DNA of 64,000 nt from an uncultured Eubacterium sp. (GTDB lineage: Bacteria > Bacillota > Clostridia > Peptostreptococcales > Anaerovoracaceae): the NCBI GenBank assembly GCA_946555345.1, contig CAMNSS010000013.1, forward strand, positions 41,602 to 105,601, in the 5' to 3' direction. The translations under genes and the position numbers were made by a program. Below the pieces are notes generated by a model that made no database searches, had not been told where the DNA came from, and saw only the letters and a program-made list of their open reading frames with translations. Every line of letters starts with the position of its first letter. The stretch's first letter is position 1. Positions 17,265 to 27,457 of this stretch are shown here, piece by piece.

Positions 17265-18569
17265 TTATGCCGGAAAAATATCGATCGTCTCCGCCGCCTC
17301 CACGGCAGCCTGGATCAATGCATCGCAATCGAGCTTTGCTTCCGATGCTAAAATCCGTTCAAGCCTTGGCTTCGTTACAGGATGCTTCGGCAAAAATACG
17401 GTACAGCAATCCTCGTACGGCTGGATCGATGTTTCATACGTGCCGATTTCCTGCGCCTTGTCCATGATATCCACCTTGTCCATCGCAATCAGCGGCCGCA
17501 TGACCGGCATGGTGACAGACGCATCCGTTACCATCAGGGATTCCGCCGTCTGGCTCGCTACCTGCCCCAGGTTTTCCCCCGTGATGAGCATCCCGCAGCC
17601 CGTATCCTGGGCGATTTTCTGGGCGATCCGCATCATGAACCGCCGCACCAGTATCGTGGTTTCCTCCTCCGGGCAATTTGCAACGATCAGTTCCTGAATT
17701 GGCAGCAGGTTCACCACGTACATCTTAAACCTGCCGCAATAGGTGGCGACGATCCCCGCCAATTCTTCTACCTTTTCCTGCGCCCGCTGGCTGGTATATG
17801 GATAGGAATGAAAATGCACAGCCTCGATCATCATCCCCCGTTTCGCCATCATCCAGGTTGCCACAGGCGAATCGATGCCGCCCGAAAGAAGGGATAAGCC
17901 TTTGCCGTTCGTTCCCAGCGGAAGACCGCCAAAGCCTGCGATTTTATCCTGATAAATGTACGACCTGTCGTGCCGTACATCCACGAACAAAAGGCAATCA
18001 GGATGATGCACGTCTACCTTTAACACTTTACAGCCCTTTAATACCGCCGCGCCAACCTGCCTGCCGATATCCGGCGATTTTACAGGAAAATTCTTATCAG
18101 CCCGCTTCGCTTCCACCTTAAAGGTATGGACGCCCCGCTCCTCGATCGTTTCCAGCATATATGCCACCGCCGCCTCGCCGATTGCTTCCATGGTGCTTTC
18201 GCATTCCACGGCGGGACTGATCGATGCAACGCCGAAGACCTTGGAAATTTCTTTGACCACCGCCTGCTTGTCCAGGCTCTTATCCGCCCTGACGAAGATA
18301 AGGCCCTCCTGCCGTTTCACGCTGATCCCGTCAAATTTCCTGAGCAGTTTGCGAATCCGTTCCACCAGCATCCGCTCAAAATACGGCTTGTTCATTCCCT
18401 TGAGCGCCACTTCGCCGCACCTGACGATAAAAATAAATTCCCGATTCATCTCTCCGTTCATTCCTTCACGCACACTTTCGCGCATTTCCTCACACGCTTC
18501 TTCATGCATTTTGTCACGCATATCTTCATTCATTTCCTTACACATTTCTCCGCCTGTCCCTTCACGCAT
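17265..18569 (-). CDS. thiI: tRNA 4-thiouridine synthase ThiI
   Basis: tRNA sulfurtransferase making s4U8 and possibly serving thiamine thiazole synthesis. The order is ferredoxin-like and THUMP domains, then a PP-loop ATPase with LLSGGIDSPVATW. No C-terminal rhodanese domain is present, as usual in Firmicutes. The ATG at 18569 has AGGAG with 6-nt spacing and gives 434 residues; the open frame goes on to 18674 without signals. Residues 1-41 are an odd Met/Glu/Arg-rich stretch (MREG, EMCKEMNEDMRDKMHEE) before the normal start-like sequence EFIFIVRCGEVALKG. It follows a cysteine desulfurase gene that likely donates the sulfur. Confidence 0.93.
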   Translation of the reverse strand: MREGTGGEMCKEMNEDMRDKMHEEACEEMRESVREGMNGEMNREFIFIVRCGEVALKGMNKPYFERMLVERIRKLLRKFDGISVKRQEGLIFVRADKSLDKQAVVKEISKVFGVASISPAVECESTMEAIGEAAVAYMLETIEERGVHTFKVEAKRADKNFPVKSPDIGRQVGAAVLKGCKVLKVDVHHPDCLLFVDVRHDRSYIYQDKIAGFGGLPLGTNGKGLSLLSGGIDSPVATWMMAKRGMMIEAVHFHSYPYTSQRAQEKVEELAGIVATYCGRFKMYVVNLLPIQELIVANCPEEETTILVRRFMMRIAQKIAQDTGCGMLITGENLGQVASQTAESLMVTDASVTMPVMRPLIAMDKVDIMDKAQEIGTYETSIQPYEDCCTVFLPKHPVTKPRLERILASEAKLDCDALIQAAVEAAETIDIFPA

Positions 18570-18685
18570 ATCCTTCTCCTGAAAATTGATTGCCCCGCCG
18601 CCTTGGTCCGCCCATTCAGCCAAATAACGCAAAACCTCCAAGCCGCCCGAGCGCCTCCCATTTAAGCCGGCCAATGGCCTCTCTT

Positions 18686-19849
18686 CTACCGGAAACTGCC
18701 AAGCCTGCGAAACCGTTTCACAGCCGCAGTCACTTTATCTATCACCACATCCATTTCCTCCAGGGAGTTGAAACGGCCAAAGCTAAACCGCAAAGCGCCT
18801 TCAACCGCCTGCTCGGAAAGCCCCATCGCCTTCAATACATGGCTGCCGCCCTTTTTATGGGAAGAGCAAGCAGAACCCGTCGATACGAATATACCATCCT
18901 GCTCAAGCGTATGCAGAAGCACCTCGCCCCTCGTTCCAAGAAAGGAAATATTCAGTACCGAGCCACAGCTGCTTCCTGCCGCCTCCCCTGTTTCCTGCGG
19001 GCTGTTTACGATGATATCATCGAGATTGGCACAAATCCCCGCCAGCAAATAGTTCCGCATTTCCGAGATCCGCTTCATATCCGATGCCCGTTCCGCCGCC
19101 GATTGCTCCGCCGCCAAGCCAAATCCTGCAATCGCTGGGACATTTTCCGTACCGGAACGCTTCCCGTCTTCCTGCCCGCCGCCCGCTAATAATGCGGGGA
19201 TGCTAAGCTTATCCCTGATGTAAAGGCCGCCGCTGCCTTTCGGTCCATGAATTTTATGGCCGCTTACGGAGATCATGTCCGCTTCCATGCAAAGGGGCAG
19301 TTTTCCGAAGCTCTGCACTGCATCGCAATGAAAGATGCCAGGGGCGTTTTTCGCCTTCATAATCGATTTAACCCTGTTGACTGGCATGATCGTACCCGTC
19401 TCATTGTTGACGTGCATCAGGGTGACGAGAATGGTCCGTTCATCGATGGCGTCTTCCATCTGCTCGATATCCAGCCTGCATTTTTGATCCACATCCACAT
19501 AGACGACCTCAAAGCCTTGTTCTTCCAGCCTTTTGCAGCATTCCAAAACAGCGGGATGCTCAGCTTTTGAGGTCACGATACGGTTTCCCCGCCGTTTCAA
19601 TGCCCTGGCTGCGCCGAAGATCGCCATATTGTCCGCTTCCGTTCCGCCCGACGTAAAACACACCCGCCCATTTGCAACGCCCATCGCCTGCTGTAACTGC
19701 TTGCGGGCTTTCTTCACAGATTTCTCGCTGTCCACGCCAAGCTGGTACAGGGAGGACGGGTTACCGAAAGTTTCTTCCATATGCTTTACCATGATTTCCG
19801 TCACCTGCGGATACTGCTTTGTCGTCGCACTGTTATCCAAATAAATCAT
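18686..19849 (-). CDS. cysteine desulfurase (NifS/IscS family)
   Basis: PLP enzyme of 387 residues that moves sulfur from cysteine to an active-site cysteine. The PLP lysine is in SVSGHKIHGPKG, HxxQ-like ligands lie in HCDAVQSFGK, and the catalytic Cys in STGSACSSHKKGG. The ATG at 19849 has GGAG 6 nt upstream. Pairing with thiI 116 bp downstream points to tRNA thiolation, as for B. subtilis NifZ, rather than general Fe-S assembly; no iscU or suf genes are adjacent. Confidence 0.94.
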   Translation of the reverse strand: MIYLDNSATTKQYPQVTEIMVKHMEETFGNPSSLYQLGVDSEKSVKKARKQLQQAMGVANGRVCFTSGGTEADNMAIFGAARALKRRGNRIVTSKAEHPAVLECCKRLEEQGFEVVYVDVDQKCRLDIEQMEDAIDERTILVTLMHVNNETGTIMPVNRVKSIMKAKNAPGIFHCDAVQSFGKLPLCMEADMISVSGHKIHGPKGSGGLYIRDKLSIPALLAGGGQEDGKRSGTENVPAIAGFGLAAEQSAAERASDMKRISEMRNYLLAGICANLDDIIVNSPQETGEAAGSSCGSVLNISFLGTRGEVLLHTLEQDGIFVSTGSACSSHKKGGSHVLKAMGLSEQAVEGALRFSFGRFNSLEEMDVVIDKVTAAVKRFRRLGSFR

Positions 19850-20516
19850 TTTTCACTCCAAAATATACCGATGCGCAGTGGCTATCGCCCAAGATCCAAA
19901 GATTCAAACGCCAAAAGGCATTCAGGGCAGATTCCAGATCTCCGCAAAACCACCAAGGAAAATCCCATCGCTTGCGAAACATCCATGGCCGGCCGCCGCA
20001 TCGGGCTGGCCGCTATATCGCTGCATCAGGCTGGCTATCGCCATCATGAGCCTGTTTCCAGCCAAAGGCAAAGCCAGTTTCGCCGATTCTTCCAGCGGCA
20101 GGCTTTGTTACACATTCTGAAATCCAATGGATAACCAATTCCAGCCGCTATCGCCAATAAACCTGTTTCCAATTAGATAAAAAAGGCGGATACAGATCCG
20201 CCTCATCACATTTCTTTCTCGCTCATTGCTTCCGCGCCTCGCTTAACGGGGCTGGCCATTTTCGGCATCGCGCCCCGCCTGGCAGAACCGTCCAGCCATA
20301 CTTTGCGACCCGCCTGGCATAGCTGGCCGCCCGCATCCGCATCACACCTTACGCCGCAACGCTGGCCGCCATCTTTACGCTCCGCCCGACAGAACGGCAT
20401 AGCCGTCCGCTTGCACTTTCGCAAGTTCGCCTTGCTCAACACAGCCGCACATCCCCGACTTCACGCATTCGCTTCTTTTTTGCATAACTAGCTGCCTGTG
20501 TTTTCAAGCCTTCGCC
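19850..20516. other. gene-free repeat-like spacer around the rny terminator
   Basis: GGCTGGC..TATCGC, CCTGTTTCCA and CGCCTGGCA words recur on both sides of the rny terminator (20179-20203). The minus-strand frame 20206-20442 lies between rny and its terminator and has no ribosome binding site. Confidence 0.5.
20179..20203 (-). terminator. rny terminator
   Basis: AGGCGGAT (20184-20191) pairs with ATCCGCCT (20196-20203) over a 4-nt loop. The minus strand ends in six T. It lies about 315 bp past the rny stop. Confidence 0.85.
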
Positions 20517-22061
20517 CTATTTGGCATAATCGACGGCCCTCGTCTCTCGCACGACGTTGACCTTGATCTGGCCCGGATATTCCAGCTCGGATTCAATCTT
20601 CTTGGAAATATCCCGCGCCAACAGTGCGATAGCGTCATCACTCACTTCGTCAGGCTTGGCCACAATTCTGATTTCACGCCCCGCCTGAATCGCAAAGGAT
20701 CGTTCAACGCCTTCCGTCGTGTTGGCGATTTCCTCGAGCTTTTGAAGCCGCTTGATGTAAGATTCCAAGGTTTCCCGCCTAGCGCCCGGCCTTGCCGCCG
20801 AAAGGGCGTCGGCTGCGGCGATCAATACCGCTTCAACGGACTTCGGCTCGTAATCCCCGTGATGCGCCGCCATGCCATTGATTACCGCTGCAGATTCCTT
20901 GTATTTTTTCAGCACTTCCATGCCGATATCCACGTGCGTCCCTTCCCGTTCATGGTCGAGCGCCTTACCGATATCGTGAAGCAACCCCGCCCGCTTTGCA
21001 AGCGTCACGTCAAGCCCCAGCTCGCCTGCCATCAAGCCCGCCAGGTGCGCCACCTCCACGGAATGCTTTAATACATTCTGCCCGTAAGAAGTCCTGTATT
21101 TCAGCCTTCCGAGAAGCTTGATCAGCTCCGGATGGAGATTATGGATACCCACCTCAAAGGTTGCTTGTTCGCCTTCCTCCTTGATGATCGCATTGACCTC
21201 GCGCTCCGCCTTTTCCACGGTTTCTTCGATCCGCGCCGGATGGATTCGCCCGTCCACGATCAGTTTTTCCAAGGACAGCCGGGCGATTTCCCTTCTCACT
21301 GGGTCAAACCCGGATAAAATAACAGCCTCCGGCGTATCATCAATGATCAGGTCAATGCCTGTCAGCGTTTCGATCGCCCTGATGTTGCGGCCCTCCCTGC
21401 CGATGATACGGCCCTTCATTTCGTCGTTTGGAAGCGGCACCACGGAAACGGTGGATTCCGCCACATGATCCGCCGCGCAACGCTGGATCGCCCCCGTAAT
21501 GATTTCCTTCGCTTTTTTGTCTGCGTCCTCCTTCGCTTTGTTTTCAATATCCTTGTACAAAGCCGCCGCATCGTTTCTGGCTTCTTTCTCAACCTTTTGC
21601 AGGATAATCTCGCGCGCCTGCTCGATGGAATAGCCCGAAATTTTTTCCAGTTCTTCGAGCTGCCTCTTCACCAGCCGCTCCATTTCCTGCTGCTTATTTG
21701 TAATGCTTTTTTCTTTATTTGTAATGCTTTCTTCTTTTCGCTCGATATTGTCGAGCTTCCTGTCTATGGACTCTTCCTTCTGTATCAGTCTCCTCTCGGA
21801 TTTCTGAATCTCATTTCTTCGTTCCCTGATTTCCTTCTCTGCGTCGCTCCGGTGTTTGTGCGCCTCCTCCTTCGCTTCTAAGATCTTTTCCTTTTTCAAG
21901 GTCTCAGCGCGGTTTTCCGCATCGAGTATCAAATTTTTGGCTTTCTGTTCCGCATTTCCTATGGTCTTTTCGCCAATAGACTTCCTAAGTATATATCCAA
22001 CCAGCAGCCCAATCACAAGCGCAACCAGTCCAACTACTATCGGGACAATAATTCCTGCCAT
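20517..22061 (-). CDS. rny: ribonuclease Y
   Basis: Membrane-anchored endoribonuclease that starts mRNA decay in Firmicutes. It is 514 residues: an N-terminal membrane helix (about 3-24), a long charged coiled coil (about 30-185), a KH domain ([20 protein letters not shown]) and an HD domain with [12 protein letters not shown] and MAAHHGD. The ATG at 22061 follows GGAGGAGG. Full length and all motifs are intact. A leader hairpin lies about 70 nt upstream. Confidence 0.97.
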   Translation of the reverse strand: MAGIIVPIVVGLVALVIGLLVGYILRKSIGEKTIGNAEQKAKNLILDAENRAETLKKEKILEAKEEAHKHRSDAEKEIRERRNEIQKSERRLIQKEESIDRKLDNIERKEESITNKEKSITNKQQEMERLVKRQLEELEKISGYSIEQAREIILQKVEKEARNDAAALYKDIENKAKEDADKKAKEIITGAIQRCAADHVAESTVSVVPLPNDEMKGRIIGREGRNIRAIETLTGIDLIIDDTPEAVILSGFDPVRREIARLSLEKLIVDGRIHPARIEETVEKAEREVNAIIKEEGEQATFEVGIHNLHPELIKLLGRLKYRTSYGQNVLKHSVEVAHLAGLMAGELGLDVTLAKRAGLLHDIGKALDHEREGTHVDIGMEVLKKYKESAAVINGMAAHHGDYEPKSVEAVLIAAADALSAARPGARRETLESYIKRLQKLEEIANTTEGVERSFAIQAGREIRIVAKPDEVSDDAIALLARDISKKIESELEYPGQIKVNVVRETRAVDYAK

Positions 22062-22130
22062 ATAGCCTCCTCCTTTTCTTCAGTTTTCAATTTGCAATTT
22101 TATGATTAACGTCAAGTTCCCTGTAAATAG

Positions 22131-22173
22131 AACAAAGCCGGCGTTCCCGTTTAACCGGGCGGCAGACTTTGTT
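22131..22173 (-). promoter_or_regulatory. leader hairpin upstream of rny
   Basis: Nested arms AACAAA/TTTGTT, GCCG/CGGC and CCCG/CGGG (22131-22173) form a long interrupted hairpin about 70 nt before the rny start. It could control rny mRNA stability or be a palindromic repeat. Confidence 0.4.
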
Positions 22174-22312
22174 GATTCTTCATAAATTTCACAAAGTGAT
22201 GTTTCTTACGTATACAAAACATTACACATAAGGTAATAATATTTAATTAAAAGCACACAATATCATTATAGACTTTTTTGGCTAGCTAGTCAAGGAAATG
22301 GAGGACGCAATC

Positions 22313-23410
22313 GTGAACAAATTTTCGCACCTGCTCAAAAACTGCAATCACTATATCCTTGCGTCCGCAATCGGGCTGTCGCTTCTGGGCATTTTCTGCC
22401 TGGGAAGCGTCGCCCGCAATCACGAGACCTTCCTTTCCAGGGAAGTTTTAATACAGTCTGTAGCCCTGATGATCGGTCTTTTGGCAGCTTATGCCATACT
22501 GGCTTTGGGCTACAGATATTTTATGAACCTGGAAAAAATACTATATATTGCGAGCATACTGCTTTTGCTCACCGTTTACATTCCCGGCCTGGGGGCTGCT
22601 TTTTATGGTTCGCGTTCCTGGATCGACCTTGGATTCGTTACCTTCCAGCCCTCGGAAATCGTCAAAATCACGTTTGTGATCCTGATGGCTTCCTATTTGT
22701 CACGGTCGGGCGCATCCCTTTCCACCGTGAAAGGAATCATCCTGGCAGCCCTCTACGGCCTGCCTTTTATTTTAATCGTGTCAAAAGAGGATTTCGGCAG
22801 CGGCTGTGTCTTCTGCGCCATCTGGATTTTCATGGTATTCTGCTCCGGCCTGGATCTAAGGATCATCGGGCGGGTCGCGCTCGTCTTCATCCTGCTGCTC
22901 CCGATGTTTTATTTTTTTCTGGCAGGCTACCAAAAGGAACGAATCGACGCTTTCCTGCATCCCGATAACCTAGACCTTCCCGGCAACTACCAAGTATGGA
23001 ACTCTAAAGTAGCCATCGGTTCAGGCGGCTTTTATGGAAAGGGCTATATGCAGGGAACGCAGAGCGCGCTCGGCTTTCTGCCTGTCCCCGAATCTGATTT
23101 TATCTTTGCCGCGGCGGTCGAAGAATTGGGGTTTCTCGGCGGGCTCGCCATTCTTTTTTTATTTGGGTTATTTCTTTTTCATTCGCTCAAGGTCACAAAG
23201 TATGCAAAGGACCTGCAAGGCACACTGGTCGGCGCAGGCCTTGTGGGAATGTACTTTTTCCAGGCCTTTGAAAATATCGCCATGACCATGGGCCTGATGC
23301 CCGTTACCGGCATCACCCTGCCCTTTTTAAGCTACGGCGGCTCTTCCATGATCTCTGCCATCATGGGCGTGGGGTTTCTGCTCAGCGTAAGCTGCCGCCA
23401 GAAGATATAA
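22313..23410 (+). CDS. rodA: SEDS peptidoglycan polymerase, RodA type
   Basis: Multi-pass glycosyltransferase (about ten helices) that polymerises lipid II together with a class B PBP during elongation. Family signs are GSRSWIDLGFVTFQPSEIVK, the PESDFIFAAAVEELGFLGG loop and the terminal TGITLPFLSYGGSSM. It is RodA-like rather than FtsW-like by length (365 residues) and by its mrdA-minD neighbours. The GTG at 22313 has GGAGG 8 nt upstream; the in-frame ATG at 22298 has poorer spacing. It is divergent from rny and convergent with minD. Confidence 0.9.
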   Translation: MNKFSHLLKNCNHYILASAIGLSLLGIFCLGSVARNHETFLSREVLIQSVALMIGLLAAYAILALGYRYFMNLEKILYIASILLLLTVYIPGLGAAFYGSRSWIDLGFVTFQPSEIVKITFVILMASYLSRSGASLSTVKGIILAALYGLPFILIVSKEDFGSGCVFCAIWIFMVFCSGLDLRIIGRVALVFILLLPMFYFFLAGYQKERIDAFLHPDNLDLPGNYQVWNSKVAIGSGGFYGKGYMQGTQSALGFLPVPESDFIFAAAVEELGFLGGLAILFLFGLFLFHSLKVTKYAKDLQGTLVGAGLVGMYFFQAFENIAMTMGLMPVTGITLPFLSYGGSSMISAIMGVGFLLSVSCRQKI

Positions 23411-23980
23411 AAAAGACTGATGATACCGCTTCATTCCCTCGTTTTCCCTTAAATTTTCGATATAACGCCAGTTCGACAGAAATTTGAATGAAAACCAAGG
23501 CTTTTCGCCATATTTTTATGCAAATAGTTCGCTGATTCTCTTGGTTTAGGCATTTTTCCTAAATTTGAGAGAATTTTAGCCTCTTTTTTCTCTATAAATG
23601 CCGTTTTTCAAAAATTTAAGAGAAAACAAGCATGGATTCAAGCGGTTTCTACTCGATTTTCGCCCAAATCATTTACTCGTTTCTCTCAAAAATACCATTT
23701 TTAAATTTTTCAGGGAATGTTCGGTTTGAACCATGCAATTTACCCGGCTTTTCCCAGATCCCCTGCTTCTTTCATTTTCCCAATTTATCTATTTTGGCGG
23801 TTTTCCGTCCCCTATTTTTCTCTCTGCGCCTCATCCCGCATCGCTCCGCACGCTTCCTGCATTTCATCTCCCTGCTCGCCCGGCGTCCCCGTTCTTCTAT
23901 TTCCTCCGCACCGTCCAGCTCTCCCAAATCTTTCAGTCCGTCCGCATCCCCGGACTTTCCATCTCCCCAGCTTTGCCCGC
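23411..23980. other. AT-rich spacer between convergent rodA and minD
   Basis: TTTCTCTCAAA, GAGAGAATTTT and AAGAGAAAA words recur at 23560-23700, like the spacer at 11880-12130. No minC or minE frame is present and no clear terminator was found. Confidence 0.5.
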
Positions 23981-24703
23981 TTACGATTCCACCACCCTGG
24001 CCGTAATCTCCAGGAAATTCTGCTCGATATATGTACCGCTCTTACAAACGATCGGGATTCCCTTGTTTGTTGAAATATGTATATTTTCATCATACTGAAT
24101 GATTCCGGCGACCGGCCCTTTGAACATCCGCATGATTTCCGACAGATGCGGCACGAGTCCTTCTTTCATCAGATCCATTTTGACCTTGTTTACAATGATG
24201 CAAGTATTCCGGATGCCCTTTTCTTGCAAATACCGCTCCGTCGCATCAGCATCCCGAAGCGAAGCCACCTCCGGCTCCGTCACGATCGCCACCCGGTCTG
24301 CCGCAGCCATGGCCACATCGAAAAGATCGCTGATTCCGGCGGGACAGTCCACGATGATATAATCGAAATATTTTCGCAGCTTATCGCACAGCACCTCCAT
24401 GTGAAGCGGCGTCATGTCCCGGTCATCCCGCCTTGGGGAAGCAGCCATGAAATACAGGGTTTGAAAACCATCGACCCGCAGCATCGCTTTCTTGATCCGG
24501 CAAATACCGGAAATCACATCCATGATATTATAAATCACCTTGTTTTCCATGCCCAGGTAAATGTCCATATTTCTTAGTCCCATGTCCATATCGAGAAGCA
24601 TTACCCGATGGCCCTGCCTGGCAAGGACGGCGCCCATGTTGACGGAAAACATAGTTTTGCCTGTGCCGCCTTTTCCCGATGAAACTAAAATTACTTTTCC
24701 CAT
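23981..24703 (-). CDS. minD: septum site-determining ATPase MinD
   Basis: Deviant-Walker ParA-family ATPase of 240 residues that positions the division septum. Motifs are SSGKGGTGKTMFSVN, LLDMDMGLRNMD and DYIIVDCPAG. The start ATG (24703) lies inside the end of mrdA (13-bp overlap), with GGAG 10 nt before it; a longer frame has no support. MinC and MinE are not encoded nearby. A FlhG/YlxH-like paralogue is possible, but the position after mrdA and the GLRNMD motif favour MinD. Confidence 0.85.
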   Translation of the reverse strand: MGKVILVSSGKGGTGKTMFSVNMGAVLARQGHRVMLLDMDMGLRNMDIYLGMENKVIYNIMDVISGICRIKKAMLRVDGFQTLYFMAASPRRDDRDMTPLHMEVLCDKLRKYFDYIIVDCPAGISDLFDVAMAAADRVAIVTEPEVASLRDADATERYLQEKGIRNTCIIVNKVKMDLMKEGLVPHLSEIMRMFKGPVAGIIQYDENIHISTNKGIPIVCKSGTYIEQNFLEITARVVES

Positions 24704-27141
24704 TGCGAAATTTCTCCGTACTTCCCTATTATTTCCCTCGCTACAGGCGCTGCGTTTGCCGACGTTTTTCCCTGCACCAGCAATACTGCCACTGCAATCT
24801 GGGGGTCGTCCGCCGGCGCTAGAGCTACCGTCCATGCGAAATTATCATAACCTTCTTTGTACCTGTCGATATCACTCGCTGTGATATCATGCTTGCTTAA
24901 ATTGATCACCGCCCGCCGCAAAGCGCCCGTTTCCGAATCATACACATCTGGATAATCTTCCAAAAGGCGCGCTGCTTCGGCTTCCACTTCACGAAAGGTC
25001 ACGTCCGGCGCAATCAGGTGAAGATGCCTTTTCAAATAATCCCGTTCATCGGAAACATTGATTTTTCCTGCCCGCTGCGCTGTTCCTGTCTTAGCGGCAA
25101 CGGAATATGGAAATGAGCCAAACGCCCGGAAAAGCGATCCGTCTGCCTGTGTCACCCCGGTCATGGCATCGATCACATATTCGATATCCGCCCGGCTGAT
25201 TTTCACATCCTGCCCAGCGTCCCCGGCGTTCTTGCCGGCGCTTTCGGCATTTTCCCCGTTGCGTTCCGCATCCCCGCTATCCTGCCCAGCATTCCTGGCG
25301 GTTTTCTCCGTGCTTTCAGAGGCTTTTCCCGCCTGTCCCGAAGCGTCTGCCACCAGGCTGACCCGGTTTTTAATCCCGCCGTTCCCCAGCGTCGCCATAT
25401 AATTCGCCATTTGCAAAGGCGTATAAGCATTATCCCCTTGTCCGATGGAAATGTTAAACGTATCCCCTTTCGTCCACCTCGCCTGGTTGAAATAAGAATA
25501 CTTGCATATTTCTGCTAATTCACGGACTTTATCGGCCTTGACAAAATCCATCTTTTTTAGTTTGCCTATAATTTCTTCCAAAGTCAAGTCCTTATCCGAC
25601 CAATTTACTATTTTTTTTATATTTTTCCGCAAAAGCTGCCGTTCCTTTAAAAAACGCTTTTTAAAATAAGTCTCGCTTTCCGCCAGAAGATAATTCTGCA
25701 AGCTGCTTTTGACCGACTGTTTCTTTACCGCTTCGGATGGCGCCATCCCTGCGCTCTCCTCAATCTCAATGCCTGTTTTCCCCCCCAGGCCCATCATCCG
25801 TGCGAAGCGCAGGATCGTTTCGTTGCTTATGGGATCGGTATACCGGAGGGAGCCTCCAGAAGCCAAATCCATCCCGGTTGCAATATCATAGAAATAATAA
25901 TTGCAGGAGACCTGCATCGCTTCCTTTAAATCCACGTAACCATGAGTCGCTTTCCTGTCATTCCACAGGGAACAGCCGAACGTGCGCCCGCCCATCGATA
26001 CAAAACCTGCATCGTACAGATACTTATTTCTGTCCAGCCCGCAGGAAAGCGCCGCCAGCGCAGTTACGGGCTTGAAGGTAGACCCCGGCTGGACAGCGCT
26101 CATCGACGCCACATTATAAAGAGGGGACGGGCTTAACGGGTCGTTTTCATTGTTCTGCTGGAGAGAACGCCATTTATCCGCTGATATGGATACCGCAAAA
26201 TCATTCGGGTCGAAATCAGGATAACTCGCCATCGCCAGCACCTGCCCCGTCTTCACGTCAAGCGCCACAGCCGCACCGACGGCTGCGTTCTTTGCATAGG
26301 TCATCTGGTAATTCCCGTATTCGCTTTGGAAACTGCCGCCGCAGGCTGACTGCTCGATCGCTTGCGCAAGCGCATCTTCCGTTGTTTGTTGCAGGCTAAG
26401 GTCAAGCGTCAGTTTGACAGTCTTCCCCTTTTCCGGCCGGCTTTCGGAAAGCAGCCTCGTTACGTTTCCCCTGGAATCCACCTGGAACGTGCTAAGTGCA
26501 TCCGTTCCTTTCAGGCGGCCTTCATAGATCTTTTCGATTCCGCTCTTGCCGATCAGGGCGTCTTTCCTGTAACCCTTCTTTTCAACATATGTTTCGGCAT
26601 CGCTTTCTGAAATCCTGCCCAGGTATCCGATCACATGGGAGGCCAGCGCGCCATTGGGATATTCCCTGATATAATTTTCCGCTATCTTTACCCCAGGATA
26701 ACCCGCCGCTTCTATCGCTTGTGCCGTTTCCTGTGAAATGTCCTCCGCCAATACAATCGGCATATATGCGTTATATCCCGTATCCTCCAAAATTTCCTGC
26801 ACTTCCTCCGGGGTCACGCTCACATCCTCATCCTGCTCTTTTAGAAGCAGCATCACTTCCGAAGCCGATGTCAGGGCGTCTTCCTTGTCGATGTTCACCC
26901 GGCTGATGTTGACGGAATAAACCCTGCGGCTCGTAGCGAGGATATCGCCGTTCCGATCTGTAATATCGCCCCTCGGGCCGTTCTCATACACCACCCGCAT
27001 GGACATATCATCGGCATAGGCGCTCCACTTTTCCTCCTGAAATATGGTAAGTGAAACCAGCCTGGCCACAAGTACTGCGCCCAGGATTCCCATAAACCAT
27101 ATTAAAAGAGAATGCTTCGATTTTTTCCCTGCCTTCACCAA
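24691..27141 (-). CDS. mrdA: penicillin-binding protein 2 (class B transpeptidase)
   Basis: Elongation-specific transpeptidase of 816 residues, partner of RodA. N-terminal membrane helix (about 12-32), dimerisation domain (GPRGDITDRNGDILAT), then the transpeptidase domain with SxxK in VQPGSTFKPVTA, SxN in VSCNYYFYD and KTGTAQRAG. Two insertions stand out: an AT-rich lysine-rich segment (KKRFLKERQLLRKNIKKI) typical of clostridial PBP2, and a 45-residue Ala/Gly/Asn/Asp/Glu low-complexity stretch (NAGQDSGDAERNGENAE) shortly before KTGT. The start is TTG or GTG at 27141/27138 after GGGG. It leads into minD. Confidence 0.94.
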   Translation of the reverse strand: MVKAGKKSKHSLLIWFMGILGAVLVARLVSLTIFQEEKWSAYADDMSMRVVYENGPRGDITDRNGDILATSRRVYSVNISRVNIDKEDALTSASEVMLLLKEQDEDVSVTPEEVQEILEDTGYNAYMPIVLAEDISQETAQAIEAAGYPGVKIAENYIREYPNGALASHVIGYLGRISESDAETYVEKKGYRKDALIGKSGIEKIYEGRLKGTDALSTFQVDSRGNVTRLLSESRPEKGKTVKLTLDLSLQQTTEDALAQAIEQSACGGSFQSEYGNYQMTYAKNAAVGAAVALDVKTGQVLAMASYPDFDPNDFAVSISADKWRSLQQNNENDPLSPSPLYNVASMSAVQPGSTFKPVTALAALSCGLDRNKYLYDAGFVSMGGRTFGCSLWNDRKATHGYVDLKEAMQVSCNYYFYDIATGMDLASGGSLRYTDPISNETILRFARMMGLGGKTGIEIEESAGMAPSEAVKKQSVKSSLQNYLLAESETYFKKRFLKERQLLRKNIKKIVNWSDKDLTLEEIIGKLKKMDFVKADKVRELAEICKYSYFNQARWTKGDTFNISIGQGDNAYTPLQMANYMATLGNGGIKNRVSLVADASGQAGKASESTEKTARNAGQDSGDAERNGENAESAGKNAGDAGQDVKISRADIEYVIDAMTGVTQADGSLFRAFGSFPYSVAAKTGTAQRAGKINVSDERDYLKRHLHLIAPDVTFREVEAEAARLLEDYPDVYDSETGALRRAVINLSKHDITASDIDRYKEGYDNFAWTVALAPADDPQIAVAVLLVQGKTSANAAPVAREIIGKYGEISQWEK

Positions 27142-27457
27142 TCTTTACCCCTGGCTTCTTTTGATGCCTTTCTTCTCCAGCCTTCGTCCGCTAAATGCGT
27201 GCAGCCCTCATATCCGCAATCTTTTCCCCGGCGCGAAACACCTGCGGGCTTTCATCTGCGGCCATCCCTCCTGCGCCCGCTCCGCCTGCCTTGCACGTTT
27301 CCCCTTCTCCAGCAAAAACGCCTTTGGATTATTATGTGCGAAAGAAGGAAAATCATGTATCCTGCGCAAATGTTCCAGCCAGCGCCATTCGCCATTTTGG
27401 GTTCATGAAAGCGGAATGCTGTGTCACAGCGCTCCTTGCCTGGCCGGCGTTCCCTTC
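27142..27457. other. spacer where mreBCD is expected
   Basis: Only 316 bp lie between radC and mrdA. No mreB, mreC or mreD sequence or remnant can be read in any frame, although these genes usually stand here in Firmicutes. Confidence 0.6.

Noticed and set aside
20206..20442. Minus-strand 78-codon gene after rny
   Set aside because: No ribosome binding site; it lies in the rny 3' region before the terminator and consists of repeated words.
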